Part shown: positions 1 through 7,495 of the stretch, in pieces
Numbering within the stretch: position 1 is the first letter of the stretch
How the letters are laid out: every line of letters starts with the position of its first letter
NCBI GenBank assembly: GCA_019136035.1
Contig: JAGVUW010000287.1
Span: forward strand, 1-9,423
Length of the DNA stretch: 9,423 nt
Reading direction: 5' to 3'
Source: Verrucomicrobiota bacterium
Lineage (GTDB): Bacteria > Verrucomicrobiota > Lentisphaeria > Oligosphaerales > JAFGRS01
The notes under the pieces: generated by a model
The model's database searches: none
Told to the model about the DNA's origin: nothing
The model's input: only the letters and a program-made list of their open reading frames with translations
Made by a program: the position numbers and the translations under genes

Positions 1-1
1 G

Positions 2-763
2 GAGTACGCCGAGCAGCTCGGCGTCGGGGTCGGCTCGACGGTCCATCTCGGCCCGCGCGAGTTCACCGTCTGCGGGATTCTGAAGGTCGCCGGGGTGGCG
101 GTCATCGGCGGCGGCCAGGCCTACGTGCCCCTGCAGGCCCTCCAGGAGATGCTCGGCGAGGGCGACGTCGTCGACTACGTCTTTGTCAGCGCCGAGGCGG
201 ATGCCGACCTGGCGGCGATCGGCGCCGGCATCGAGGCGATCATTGGCGAGGGCTGCCAGGTCTCGACGCAGGACTCGCTGCCGGGCCAGATCAGCCGTTC
301 GGCGGCGGTGACGGCGGCCGGCTCGGGCGCCTTCGTGGCCCTGATCGTGGTCATCGGCGGCCTGCTGGTGGTGCGTTCGGCCCTCTCGGCCGTGCGCGAA
401 CGCGTCGTCGAGATCGGCATCCTGCGCGCCGTCGGCTGGCGACGCCGCCATGTGGTCGCGCTCCTCGGCTGGGAGACGATCCTCCAGGGCGTCCTCGGCG
501 CGGTCCCGGGCGTCGTGATCGGCTACGCGGTCGCCTTCCTGATCTGCAGCCAGCTCAACCTGAGCCTGCCGGCCAGTTTCAACTCGTACCCGCCGTGCGC
601 CACCACCGCGCCGGCCCTGGAGCTGACCCTGCAGCCGCAGGTGACCCTCGCCGGGGTCAGCCTCGCCCTGCTCATCACCGTCGCCCTGGCCCTCGCGGCA
701 GGCCTGATCGCCGGACGCTACGCCGCCTCGCGAGCCCCGATGGACTCCCTGAGACAGCCCTGA
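2..763 (+). CDS. ABC transporter permease, FtsX/MacB family (C-terminal part, 5' end outside window)
   Basis: Permease half of an ATP-driven extracytoplasmic transporter or mechanotransmitter of the MacB/LolC/FtsX type. The frame is open from base 2, so the gene starts upstream; the GTG at 95 is only an internal codon. 253 residues are visible. About the first 100 are soluble and fit the end of the MacB-type periplasmic domain (a GLxVAG-like 'GILKVAGV' segment, then VPLQALQEML). Three hydrophobic segments follow at about fragment residues 107-128, 155-181 and 215-238, with the typical FtsX-domain stretch RERVVEIGILRAVGWRRR between the first two and a P-x-D-S-L-R end. The loop before the last segment holds a cysteine (SYPPCATT). 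The partner ATPase starts 44 bp downstream. Family assignment is firm; the transported substrate cannot be read from the sequence. Confidence 0.9.
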   Translation, partial: EYAEQLGVGVGSTVHLGPREFTVCGILKVAGVAVIGGGQAYVPLQALQEMLGEGDVVDYVFVSAEADADLAAIGAGIEAIIGEGCQVSTQDSLPGQISRSAAVTAAGSGAFVALIVVIGGLLVVRSALSAVRERVVEIGILRAVGWRRRHVVALLGWETILQGVLGAVPGVVIGYAVAFLICSQLNLSLPASFNSYPPCATTAPALELTLQPQVTLAGVSLALLITVALALAAGLIAGRYAASRAPMDSLRQP

Positions 764-807
764 GGACCAAGCCAACGCCGGCCGCACAGACCGGCGGAAA
801 GGCCGCT

Positions 808-1502
<695 letters not shown>

Positions 1503-1506
<4 letters not shown>

Positions 1507-2249
1507 ACCGGCACTGCGTCTGTGCCTGCCTGGCCGCCTGGATGGCCCTGGGAATGGCCTGGGGAGCCGACACGCCGGCCCTGCGCCTCACCGCCTATAT
1601 CAACATCGCCTCGGGCTGCCAGGGGCCTACCGAGCAGTTCCTGCGGGACCTGGCCCGGCGCTACGCCGGACGGGTCGCCCTCGAGATGGTCGACTTCGGC
1701 ACCCCGGAGGGCCAGAAGCGCTGGAAGGCCGATGGCCACCACTGCATGACCATCACCCTGGATGGCTCAAGCCAGGCCACGATCGTCTCCAAGGGCGTCG
1801 AGCTGACGGTGTCCTTCACCATGCCGGCCGGCCACCTCTGGATCCATGAGGACCTCGAGACCGCGGTGCGGCAGCGCCTCGATGGCATTGCCCCGGCAGA
1901 CCGCCGCGGGCCGGCGCTGAGCCTGCGTCGCGAGCCCCTGCCCGCCGCCGTCCTGGCCGACGACGCCGTCCTGGCCGAGCTGCCGAGCGTCGAGGCCGCC
2001 GAGAGGCTCCTGTCGAGCCTGCGCCAGGCCGCCGAGGCGCGCCCGCTCACCCAGGACGACTTCGCACTTGACCTCGCCGCGGGCCAGGCCACAGTAAGTC
2101 TGCGCGGCGTCCCGGTGCTCGCCCTGGCCGGCGGCGCCGAGGAAACCGCCGGCGCGGCGGCGGCCGCGACATTCGAGCGGCTGGTGAAGCCCTTTCCGCG
2201 CGTAGCCAGGCCGTTTCCGGGTCAGGTGCCCATGCGGATGCGGAGGTGA
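1503..2249 (+). CDS. Exported protein with thioredoxin-like core, function unknown (paralogue of next gene)
   Basis: 248 residues. The N-terminus is a signal peptide (hydrophobic core about 8-20, likely cleavage near AWG-AD at 21-23), so the protein should be exported. Residues ~28-135 read as a thioredoxin-like beta-alpha-beta core: strand LRLTAYINIA, then SGCQGP (Cys39), helix EQFLRDLARRY, strand VALEMVDFG, helix, then GHHC (Cys81) and strand TITLDGSS. Cys81 sits about where thioredoxins have the cis-proline, and there is no CxxC. The following gene aligns to this core without gaps. The C-terminal part (about 190-245) loosely resembles a short 'V.L.G.PVL.L' repeat-type domain, which is only an impression. 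The start is fixed by the ATGA overlap with the ATPase and by AAGGAGAT (1490-1497) five bases ahead. It could be a substrate-binding or redox accessory factor of the transporter; that is inference. Confidence 0.85.
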
Positions 2250-3013
2250 CCACGGTGTCTTCCGGTGGCATGGATGATCAGCAGTGGAGCGTGGCCGAGC
2301 ACGAGGCCAGCGCCGAGTGTTTTGCGAGCGCCGAAGCGCGATTTGAGTACGAGAAGGCGCGGCGGCTGCGCCGCGTCGCCGTGCTGCTGGGCGGCGCCGT
2401 GGCCCTGGTCGTCTTCGGCATCGCCATGTACCGCCTCGGTCGCGGCGGCTCTCCGAGCGACCACGACGCCGGCCACGCCGCCGAGGCTCCGGCCGCCCTC
2501 GGCGTCGACCCGGTCGGCTCGCCCGATGCCAGTGTTAAGATCCTCGCCATCGTCCCGGCCGGCTCGGACTGCCACAGCGGCATCATCGCCTTCCTTAAGG
2601 ACGTCGCTGGCAAGCAGCCCGACCGCATCCGCGCCGAGTTCACCACCATGGAGGCCTACGGCAACGACAACCTGACGGCCGTGGTCGGACAGGTCTGCGC
2701 CGCCGTGCTCATCAATGGCTCGTCCGAGGTCACCATCCAGCACGATGGCAAGGACCGCCGGCTCTCCTTGGTGGGCACCGAGCCGACGCACTACACCCTG
2801 GCCGACGTCGGCGCGGCCATCACCGCGGTCTACACCGTGCACTACGGCGCCCCCGCCGAGCCCCTCTACGACGCCGCCGCCTGCAGCGGCCCGGGGGGCG
2901 GCTCCTGCAGCACCCAGCCGGGGGCCGCGGGAACCCCGGGCCAGACCGCGGGCGAGCCCCTGGTCCTCCCCGGTTTCCGCGAGATGCAGCGCCCGGCTCC
3001 CGCCCAGCCGTGA
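2246..3013 (+). CDS. Membrane-anchored protein with thioredoxin-like extracytoplasmic domain, function unknown
   Basis: 255 residues from GTG 2246, which overlaps the previous stop as GTGA; ATG 2270 is an alternative start eight codons in. The layout is an acidic/polar cytoplasmic head (1-38), a basic KARRLRR patch, one transmembrane helix (about 43-62), a low-complexity linker (65-95), a thioredoxin-like domain (about 97-205) and a Gly/Pro/Ser/Cys-rich tail (C-S-G-P-G-G-G-S-C). The positive residues before the helix predict an N-in, C-out topology. Within the domain, SDC (Cys110) and GQVC (Cys152) have exactly the same spacing as Cys39 and Cys81 of the preceding protein, and both continue into a GSS..TI strand. 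The gene closes the operon. I do not know a named family. A role on the outer face of the inner membrane with the ABC transporter and its soluble paralogue is inferred from context. Confidence 0.83.
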   Translation: MTTVSSGGMDDQQWSVAEHEASAECFASAEARFEYEKARRLRRVAVLLGGAVALVVFGIAMYRLGRGGSPSDHDAGHAAEAPAALGVDPVGSPDASVKILAIVPAGSDCHSGIIAFLKDVAGKQPDRIRAEFTTMEAYGNDNLTAVVGQVCAAVLINGSSEVTIQHDGKDRRLSLVGTEPTHYTLADVGAAITAVYTVHYGAPAEPLYDAAACSGPGGGSCSTQPGAAGTPGQTAGEPLVLPGFREMQRPAPAQP

Positions 3014-3095
3014 TGGCAGGGTAAGGCGCGGCGGTGCCGGCAGCCCCGCTGGGCGCGGCGAGGCGTCGCGGTGGCCGGACCGGTGCGGCCTGGGG

Positions 3096-3140
3096 GATCA
3101 GGCAGATCAGACGGATCAGTCGGATCAGACAGATCGGTCG
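3096..3140 (+). repeat. 9-bp tandem repeat array, five units of GATCRGNCR
   Basis: Five consecutive 9-mers start at 3096, 3105, 3114, 3123 and 3132: GATCAGGCA, GATCAGACG, GATCAGTCG, GATCAGACA and GATCGGTCG, followed by GATCCTCAC. GATC therefore recurs every 9 bp. The array lies 82 bp after the end of the transporter operon, in the gap before a convergent gene. Because 9 is a multiple of 3 the array stays open in several frames and generates spurious D-Q-T/D-Q-S peptides, so apparent reading frames across it should be ignored. A second array with the same unit lies at 9163-9238. Confidence 0.9.
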
Positions 3141-3150
3141 GATCCTCACC

Positions 3151-3167
3151 CCCGCCCGTCGGGCGGG
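3151..3167. other. GC hairpin just after the 9-bp array
   Basis: Perfect inverted repeat CCCGCCC-GTC-GGGCGGG (7-bp stem, 3-nt loop), 10 bp after the array. There is no T-run on either side, so it is not a textbook intrinsic terminator. It may help end transcription of the transporter operon. Confidence 0.5.
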
Positions 3168-3189
3168 ACCGCCGGCCGGTTAAACAGCC

Positions 3190-3216
3190 GGGGCCCGGCC
3201 AGTGGCGCCGGGCCCC
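3190..3216. terminator. Strong hairpin between convergent genes, probable bidirectional terminator
   Basis: Perfect 10-bp stem GGGGCCCGGC / GCCGGGCCCC with a 7-nt loop, placed 31 bp beyond the stop of the minus-strand lipoprotein gene and 176 bp beyond the plus-strand operon. Read on the minus strand the stem is followed by GGCTGTTTAACC, a short T-containing tail. On the plus strand no T-run follows. It most likely terminates the lipoprotein transcript, with possible action in both directions. Confidence 0.6.
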
Positions 3217-3247
3217 ATCCGAAGCGACGTCATCTCGGACGTCGAGG

Positions 3248-3508
3248 TTACTTCTGCTCGCGCTTGTCCTTGTCGTAGAGCTGGTCGCCGGCCACGCCGC
3301 CGCCGGCCGCGCCAAGGACGCCGCCGATCACCGCGCCCGTGCCGCGGTTGTCGTGACCGCCAATGGCCGCACCAGCCGCCGCACCAAGCACCGCGCCCGC
3401 ACCGGCGCCGACAGCCGCGCCCTTGTGCTCCTTGAGGGTCTCACAACCCACCAGGCCAGCCATCGCAACCACGCACACGCCGCTCCTGATCCACCTTGAT
3501 ACGCTCAT
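3248..3508 (-). CDS. Small glycine-zipper lipoprotein
   Basis: 86-residue lipoprotein. From ATG at 3508 the protein has a basic n-region, a hydrophobic core VCVVAMAGLVG and a lipobox LVGC, so Cys22 should be lipidated after signal peptidase II cleavage. Glu at +2 would allow outer-membrane sorting by the enterobacterial rule. Two glycine-zipper hairpins follow (about 30-50 and 57-77, e.g. GAVLGAAAGAAIGG and GAVIGGVLGAAGGG), then a charged tail DKDKREQK. This matches small 'glycine zipper 2TM domain' envelope proteins, often stress-linked, whose exact role is not settled. The frame is open upstream to 3610, but 3508 is preferred because it gives a proper lipoprotein signal and has AAGGAAAGGGG (3524-3514) ahead. 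The gene is monocistronic with its own hairpins on both sides and converges on the transporter operon. Confidence 0.88.
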   Translation of the reverse strand: MSVSRWIRSGVCVVAMAGLVGCETLKEHKGAAVGAGAGAVLGAAAGAAIGGHDNRGTGAVIGGVLGAAGGGVAGDQLYDKDKREQK

Positions 3509-3528
3509 GAGGACCCCTTTCCTTGACA

Positions 3529-3545
3529 GCCGCCCCGTGGGCGGC
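3529..3545 (-). promoter_or_regulatory. Hairpin in the leader of the lipoprotein gene
   Basis: Perfect inverted repeat GCCGCCC-CGT-GGGCGGC (7-bp stem, 3-nt loop) that ends 20 bases before the lipoprotein start codon and only four bases from its purine-rich ribosome-binding stretch. It could affect translation or mRNA stability, or be the tail of an upstream terminator. No transcription start is visible, so whether it lies in the mRNA is unknown. Confidence 0.45.
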
Positions 3546-3616
3546 AGGACCACCAAACACTCTCGTGAGACCACCCCGGCGGCCGCTGTGTTCCCCCGGC
3601 ACAGACACAAAGCCGG

Positions 3617-3633
3617 CGCTGGCGGCGCCAGCG
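3617..3633 (-). terminator. Probable terminator of the heparinase-like gene
   Basis: Perfect stem CGCTGGC / GCCAGCG with a 3-nt loop, 79 bp beyond the minus-strand stop at 3713. On the minus strand it is followed by CCGGCTTTGTGTCTGTG, a loosely T-rich tail, which fits a weak intrinsic terminator. Confidence 0.5.
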
Positions 3634-3656
3634 GGGTCGCGCTCGGCTCGCGCGAT

Positions 3657-3681
3657 CTGCCCGCGGGATCACCACGGGCAG
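3657..3681 (-). terminator. Second hairpin 3' of the heparinase-like gene
   Basis: 7-bp stem CTGCCCG / CGGGCAG with an 11-nt loop, 31 bp after the minus-strand stop. No T-run follows. It may act with the hairpin at 3617-3633 as a tandem terminator or as an mRNA 3'-end stabiliser. Confidence 0.35.
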
Positions 3682-3712
3682 GTGGGCGCCACGGGCCGAG
3701 GGGCGATGGAGG

Positions 3713-6700
3713 TCAATCCTCGACCAGGACGACCTCGAGCCAGTCGCCGACGTGGTACTCGTACAGGGGCACATCACGGCCCAGGTAGCGCTCGCGCAGG
3801 ACGTCATCGGGGAGCGTCTCGACCAGGTGAATGGCTGGCGGCTGGCTGTTGGAGACACCCTCGACGATGGGGGCGTCCGGGCCCTCCCCGAGGCGCGCGC
3901 CGTAGTAGAGGTCATGGCCGCGGTCGCTCGGCCGGCTGTCGGCGCCGAGGTGACCGGTGACGAAGGGGCCGCGGTTCCGGATTCGCAGCGCCCCGTTCTC
4001 GACGCCCTCGACAACGAAGCGACTGAGTTCGGCCGTGTGCTTCAGGGTGAGGCGCAGGCCGGCAGCGGTGGCGTCGGTGCGTGCCACCTCGAACAGTGCG
4101 GTGCGGCGGTCGTTGTAGATGCGCACGCGCGCGCCCGGTGCCACCTGCCGGGCGAAGGCGTCGTCGGCGTCGGCTGTCAGGCTCATCGTGGCGTGGTCGG
4201 TAGCCGCGATGCGCGCCCGCACCGAGCCGCCCTCCGGCCGGCCGTCCCAGTGGCCGATGCGCACGTCGCGCGTGACCTGGCCGTCCTCGAGGGAGCGCAC
4301 CCGCACCCCGAGCGGGCGCGGGCCGGTCGTGCGGCTGGGGCCGTCCGGGACGTGAATCGTCACCAGGTCCTCACCGCCGGTGCGGCGGACGCGGAGCTGC
4401 AGCGGGGCCTCGGACAGCACGGCGATCTCCGACACCGTCGGCGCGCCCTGGGAGGCATCGAGGACGCTTAGGAAGCGGCTCGGCCGGCCTCCCGGCGCCT
4501 GGCGCCTTACGAGGAGGTAGTCGAGGGCCTGGTCCTTAGGCCAGGCCGGGCTCCGGCCGCGGCCCATGACCGCCTCGGCCGGACCGCCCAGCGGGATGAC
4601 GTGCAGGCGCAGGGCGTCGCCCTCCGGCAGACCGGACCGCCAGGTCCAGACCGCCGGCGCAGTCAGCGGTGCACGGCGGATGTCGGCCAGGAAGCTCGGG
4701 AAGTTGCCCTGGCGGTAGTGGAAACCAAAACGGCAGGTGTAGGCCGAAAACCTCTCCACGGCCGGGCCTGCCAGGGTCCCCGTCTCCTGCGTGACCCAGT
4801 CGAGCGCCGGGACCTCGGGCTCGACCAGCATGGCGTGCCAGCTCTGGTCATGCTGATCGCCGCCGTTGACACTGAAGAGATCGACGAGGTAGAAGGCGGT
4901 GGCGCTGACGTCGATCATCACGACGAGGCGCTCGTAGAGGTCGCAGGGATGATTCACCGCGCCCTCGAGGCGGTTGAAGCTGAAGCCCTCGATGTAGGGG
5001 TCGTGGAAGGCGCAGACGGCATGGACGCCGCGCCGTTCGGCAATGAAGCGGGTGCCGTTGCGGTAGAATCGCGGTGTGGTGAACGGCCTTTCGTTGATCG
5101 TGACGGTGTTGTGCGCCATGCTGTTGCCGTCCCACGGCGCGGTGTAGCCCCAGGTCTTCGGGTAGCCGACATCGGGGAGGAAATCCAGGCCGAAGGCGTG
5201 CAGCCAGATGGCGAGCTGGTCATTCTGGCGATGCCCGACGATCGACGAGGCGTTCAGCACGGCGCTGCGCCGGTGCGGCCCGGCGCCGGACTCGAGGAAG
5301 GCGACGCCGTAGCCGTCGATCAGGCGCGTCGCCCGCCGGATCTCGGAGGACGGTTCCGCCAGCGCCGCGCGCAGGGCCTCCAGGGGAAATGGCTCCCAGA
5401 GCGGCGCCGGGTGGAACTCGCCGGTGGATCGGTCGACCGCCGCCCGGGCGTAGCGCGGGTCGCCCCAGCGCCGGAAGGCCTCGATGAACTCGTGGCCCAT
5501 GGCGGCGTTCTTCACGGCCTCAAGGCGGCGCCGCGGCGGCGCGATGCCGCCGTTGTCACCGATGTCCGGAAAGAGGCTGTCGGCGACCAGGATATCGATG
5601 GCGTGGTCGAAGAGCGCCCGGCCCTTCGGGTGCGCGAAGAGGTCCGGGCAGCGCTCCGCCGTCAGCACCTCGGGATGGCGCGCCCGCAGGCACTCGGCCA
5701 GCCGCGCCAGGCGCAGGAAGCTGAACTTGATGCGGTTGTAGTTCGGGCTCTCGTGGCCGCCGTGATCAGGATGGACGCCGTGGCGCCGTGGCCGTGGTAG
5801 ACCCAGTCGACCAGGTCCAGGCTGTTCGGATGACGGTCGGAGAGGTCATCCAGAGCCAGCGCCACGGCCATCGCCGCGGTCTGGTGGTGGCCCTCGTTGC
5901 CACGCAGATGCCCCGCCAGGATCGCCTGCGCCCCGGCCCGCAGGATGTAGTCCTCGACGTAGGCGCGGAGCTCCTCGCCGTTCGAGACCGGCACGCCCTT
6001 GCCCTGAACATAGGCCAGCAGGCGCGCGTCGCCTCGGATGGTCTCACGCAGGGCATCGTACGCCAGGGCAAGACGCTCGAGGTGGATATTCTCCCAGATC
6101 AGGTCGTGGACCAGGCCGCCCTTCTTGCCGCGGTAGTACGGATGCTCGTTGTTCCATGGACCCAGGTAGGTGCGCTCAAAGCGGTTCTCCAGGGAGGCGA
6201 AACTCGTGCCATCCCAGCCGTAATTCGGGTACTGCGTTGCCAGCCGCACCATCAGCAGCGCGCCCTTGTAGGCATACGCCGCATCGCCGGTCAGGAGGTA
6301 CGCCTGCGACAGGCTGCTGAGGGTCGGCACGACCACGCTGCCGTACACCATCGCCGCGTATTCCTTAAGGAAGTGGTAGCGCTGGCCCTGGTAGACGCAC
6401 CCGGTGCCGTCGTCGGGGAAGGCGCCGCTGGTCCTGTCGCCGCGGTGGTAGGCGTTGCTCGGGTACCACTCGCCGCCGAGCGGGCAGCGGATCTGGTACG
6501 GGTGGCCGATCGGATCAATCGACCACGGGCACCAGACGTTGACCTTCCGGACCTCCTCACCATGCACCGGACAGACGGCGCCGTTCTCCTTAAGGTCGTA
6601 CGTCCGCGGGATGCTCGCATCCGGCTGCAGGAGCCAGAGGTCGTCATCGGCGAGCGCGGCATAATCGCGGGCGGCGGTGACCTCCGGCCCGAGGTAGTAC

Positions 6701-6915
6701 CGGATGGCATCGCCGCGGTTCAGGATGCGCTCGCGCTGCTCGCGGGCCCAGTCAAAGCGGCGCACGTTCTCGAGCCCGGCGGCGATCCGCGCCGGCGTGT
6801 AGTAGCGACCGCTCGTCAGCACCGGCAACGCCGCGTCCGCCGCCGTCAGCGCCGCGGCGGCGGCCACCATGATGAGCCCGACCAGCCGAACCCGGAGTGT
6901 CTGTCGATGCTGCAC
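3713..6915 (-). CDS. Secreted heparinase II/III-like polysaccharide lyase, interrupted by one frameshift
   Basis: Two overlapping minus-strand frames form one gene of about 1,066 codons once a shift at 5777-5796 is corrected. GTG 6915 is chosen as start because GGGGAGG lies six bases ahead and the product opens with a clear signal peptide (core LVGLIMVAAAAAL, cleavage near ADA-A at 28-29); the frame open further upstream to 7524 is repeat-rich non-coding DNA. The N-terminal half (about 30-410) is alpha-helical and toroid-like, with PYYRGKKGGL near 259 and a GNEGHH segment near 340. A Cys/His cluster lies at C115, H118, C129 and C144. After the shift comes the heparinase II/III beta-domain: GHRQND (His561), a Tyr in VGYP (584) and MAHNTVTI (His601), the family's usual catalytic neighbourhood. 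The C-terminal 300 residues are beta-rich with no recognised domain. It probably eliminatively cleaves a uronic-acid polysaccharide outside the cytoplasm; the substrate is unassigned. If the shift is genuine this is a pseudogene; an assembly error is equally possible. Confidence 0.85.
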
Positions 6916-6921
6916 GCGGTG

Positions 6922-6928
6922 CCTCCCC
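6922..6928 (-). promoter_or_regulatory. Ribosome-binding site fixing the GTG start at 6915
   Basis: Read on the minus strand this is GGGGAGG, six bases before GTG 6915. It decides the start: ATG 6870 lies inside the signal-peptide core and would lose the basic n-region, and upstream ATGs add an Arg-rich non-coding leader. Confidence 0.7.
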
Positions 6929-6962
6929 ACCCGCCGCCGCCCGGCGATGGGTGCCATCCTGA

Positions 6963-6976
6963 CTCGTATGAAACAT
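6963..6976 (-). promoter_or_regulatory. 14-bp motif upstream of the heparinase-like gene (copy 1)
   Basis: On the minus strand this reads ATGTTTCATACGAG and ends 47 bases before the heparinase-like start. It matches 13 of 14 bases with 7482-7495 on the plus strand, upstream of the pectate lyase. It may be a shared operator or a promoter -10 region (CATACG). Confidence 0.35.
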
Positions 6977-7038
6977 GGCGGTGTGACGCGCACGGTCTTG
7001 TCGCAGACTTTCAGCCTGCAATACGTCATGTCCGATTT

Positions 7039-7082
7039 CCCAGGGCGTTGCCCTGGGCTGACGAATGATGCCCTTTCAGGGC
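7039..7082. repeat. Tandem-hairpin intergenic element (REP-like)
   Basis: Two perfect hairpins in a row: CCCAGGGC-GTT-GCCCTGGG (7039-7057, 8-bp stem) and GCCCT-TTC-AGGGC (7070-7082, 5-bp stem), separated by CTGACGAATGAT. From memory this closely resembles an abundant intergenic repeat of planctomycete-type genomes, whose accidental translation gives SPGQRPG-like peptides; I cannot verify that here. The layout is like REP/BIME elements. Confidence 0.6.
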
Positions 7083-7093
7083 GCCAGACCGCC

Positions 7094-7153
7094 GCGCCGG
7101 ATATGGCAAGGCGAACCATCGCTCGCCATGGGCGCTGGAGCGCGAGTCTGCAG
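7094..7153 (+). repeat. Direct repeat, copy 1 of 2 (about 60 bp)
   Basis: The core 7094-7128 matches 7372-7406 at 34 of 35 positions (one T/C difference at 7102/7380). A second shared block, TGGAGCGCGAGT, lies at 7136-7147 and 7413-7424. The copies are 278 bp apart in the same orientation. Inside the core, GGCGA and TCGCC can pair. Confidence 0.85.
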
Positions 7154-7220
7154 TCGCCGCCCGCGTCATATCCTAGCCTGGGTTCTTCGCGAAGCCCATT
7201 GCCTCGTGAATAAGCCACGT

Positions 7221-7259
7221 GCGCCGCAGTGCCCTGCGGCGCGCGCTTCGAGGCGCGCC
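7221..7259. repeat. Overlapping strong hairpins
   Basis: GCGCCGCAG-TGCC-CTGCGGCGC (7221-7242) is a perfect 9-bp stem with a 4-nt loop. GGCGCGC (7238-7244) and GCGCGCC (7253-7259) form a second 7-bp stem that shares five bases with the first, so only one can form at a time. No T-run follows, so a terminator role is doubtful. Confidence 0.55.
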
Positions 7260-7358
7260 AGAGCAGCGCTCTCCCTTCCCAGCGCGGGGCTTGGCCTGCC
7301 CCCGCAATCGCGCCGGGCTGTTTGGAGGTCCGGTTCTGGCAACCCTTCAGCCCGGTCC

Positions 7359-7378
7359 CCGGCGCCCCCGGGCGCCGG
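7359..7378. repeat. Hairpin abutting direct-repeat copy 2
   Basis: CCGGCGCC-CCCG-GGCGCCGG is a perfect 8-bp stem with a 4-nt loop. Its right arm runs into direct-repeat copy 2 at 7372, so it may be part of the same mobile-like unit. Confidence 0.55.
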
Positions 7379-7431
7379 ACATGGCAAGGCGAACCATCGC
7401 TCGCCACCGGTGTGGAGCGCGAGTGTCCACA
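7372..7431 (+). repeat. Direct repeat, copy 2 of 2 (about 60 bp)
   Basis: Partner of 7094-7153. The 35-bp core (7372-7406) is nearly identical. After it the copies diverge for a few bases and rejoin at TGGAGCGCGAGT (7413-7424) and a terminal CAG. Confidence 0.85.
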
Positions 7432-7462
7432 GACGCGAATGCGTCCACGAGCCGCCACGGCA

Positions 7463-7493
7463 TTGACAGCACAACGACGCGATGTTCCATACG
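7463..7493 (+). promoter_or_regulatory. Possible promoter for the pectate lyase gene
   Basis: TTGACA (7463-7468) is a perfect sigma70-type -35 box. The best -10 candidate is CATACG (7488-7493), with a long 19-bp spacer and only three matches to TATAAT. The proposed start would give a leader of more than 100 bases. TATGCT at 7578-7583 is a better -10 match nearer the gene but has no -35 partner. Weak evidence. Confidence 0.25.
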
Positions 7494-7495
7494 AG
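7482..7495 (+). promoter_or_regulatory. 14-bp motif upstream of the pectate lyase gene (copy 2)
   Basis: ATGTTCCATACGAG, 122 bases before the lyase start codon, is the plus-strand counterpart of the motif at 6963-6976 (13 of 14 identical). Each copy points toward the gene it precedes. Confidence 0.35.

Noticed and set aside
3096..3140. CRISPR array
   Set aside because: Units are 9 bp with no spacers; no cas genes are present.
3014..3247. Frames running through the first 9-bp array on both strands
   Set aside because: They stay open only because the repeat period is a multiple of three; the product is a low-complexity D-Q/S/R repeat with no ribosome-binding site.
5777..5796. Programmed ribosomal frameshifting
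   Set aside because: No X-XXY-YYZ slippery heptamer or clear stimulatory pseudoknot is visible; an indel in a CACGGC repeat explains the break more simply.
4601..7068. Two long plus-strand open frames (4601-5800 and 5788-7068) antisense to the heparinase-like gene
   Set aside because: They are mirror frames of a GC-rich gene. Their products are Val/Ala/Gly/Arg-rich with no family motifs, while the minus strand carries the signal peptide, ribosome-binding site and lyase motifs.
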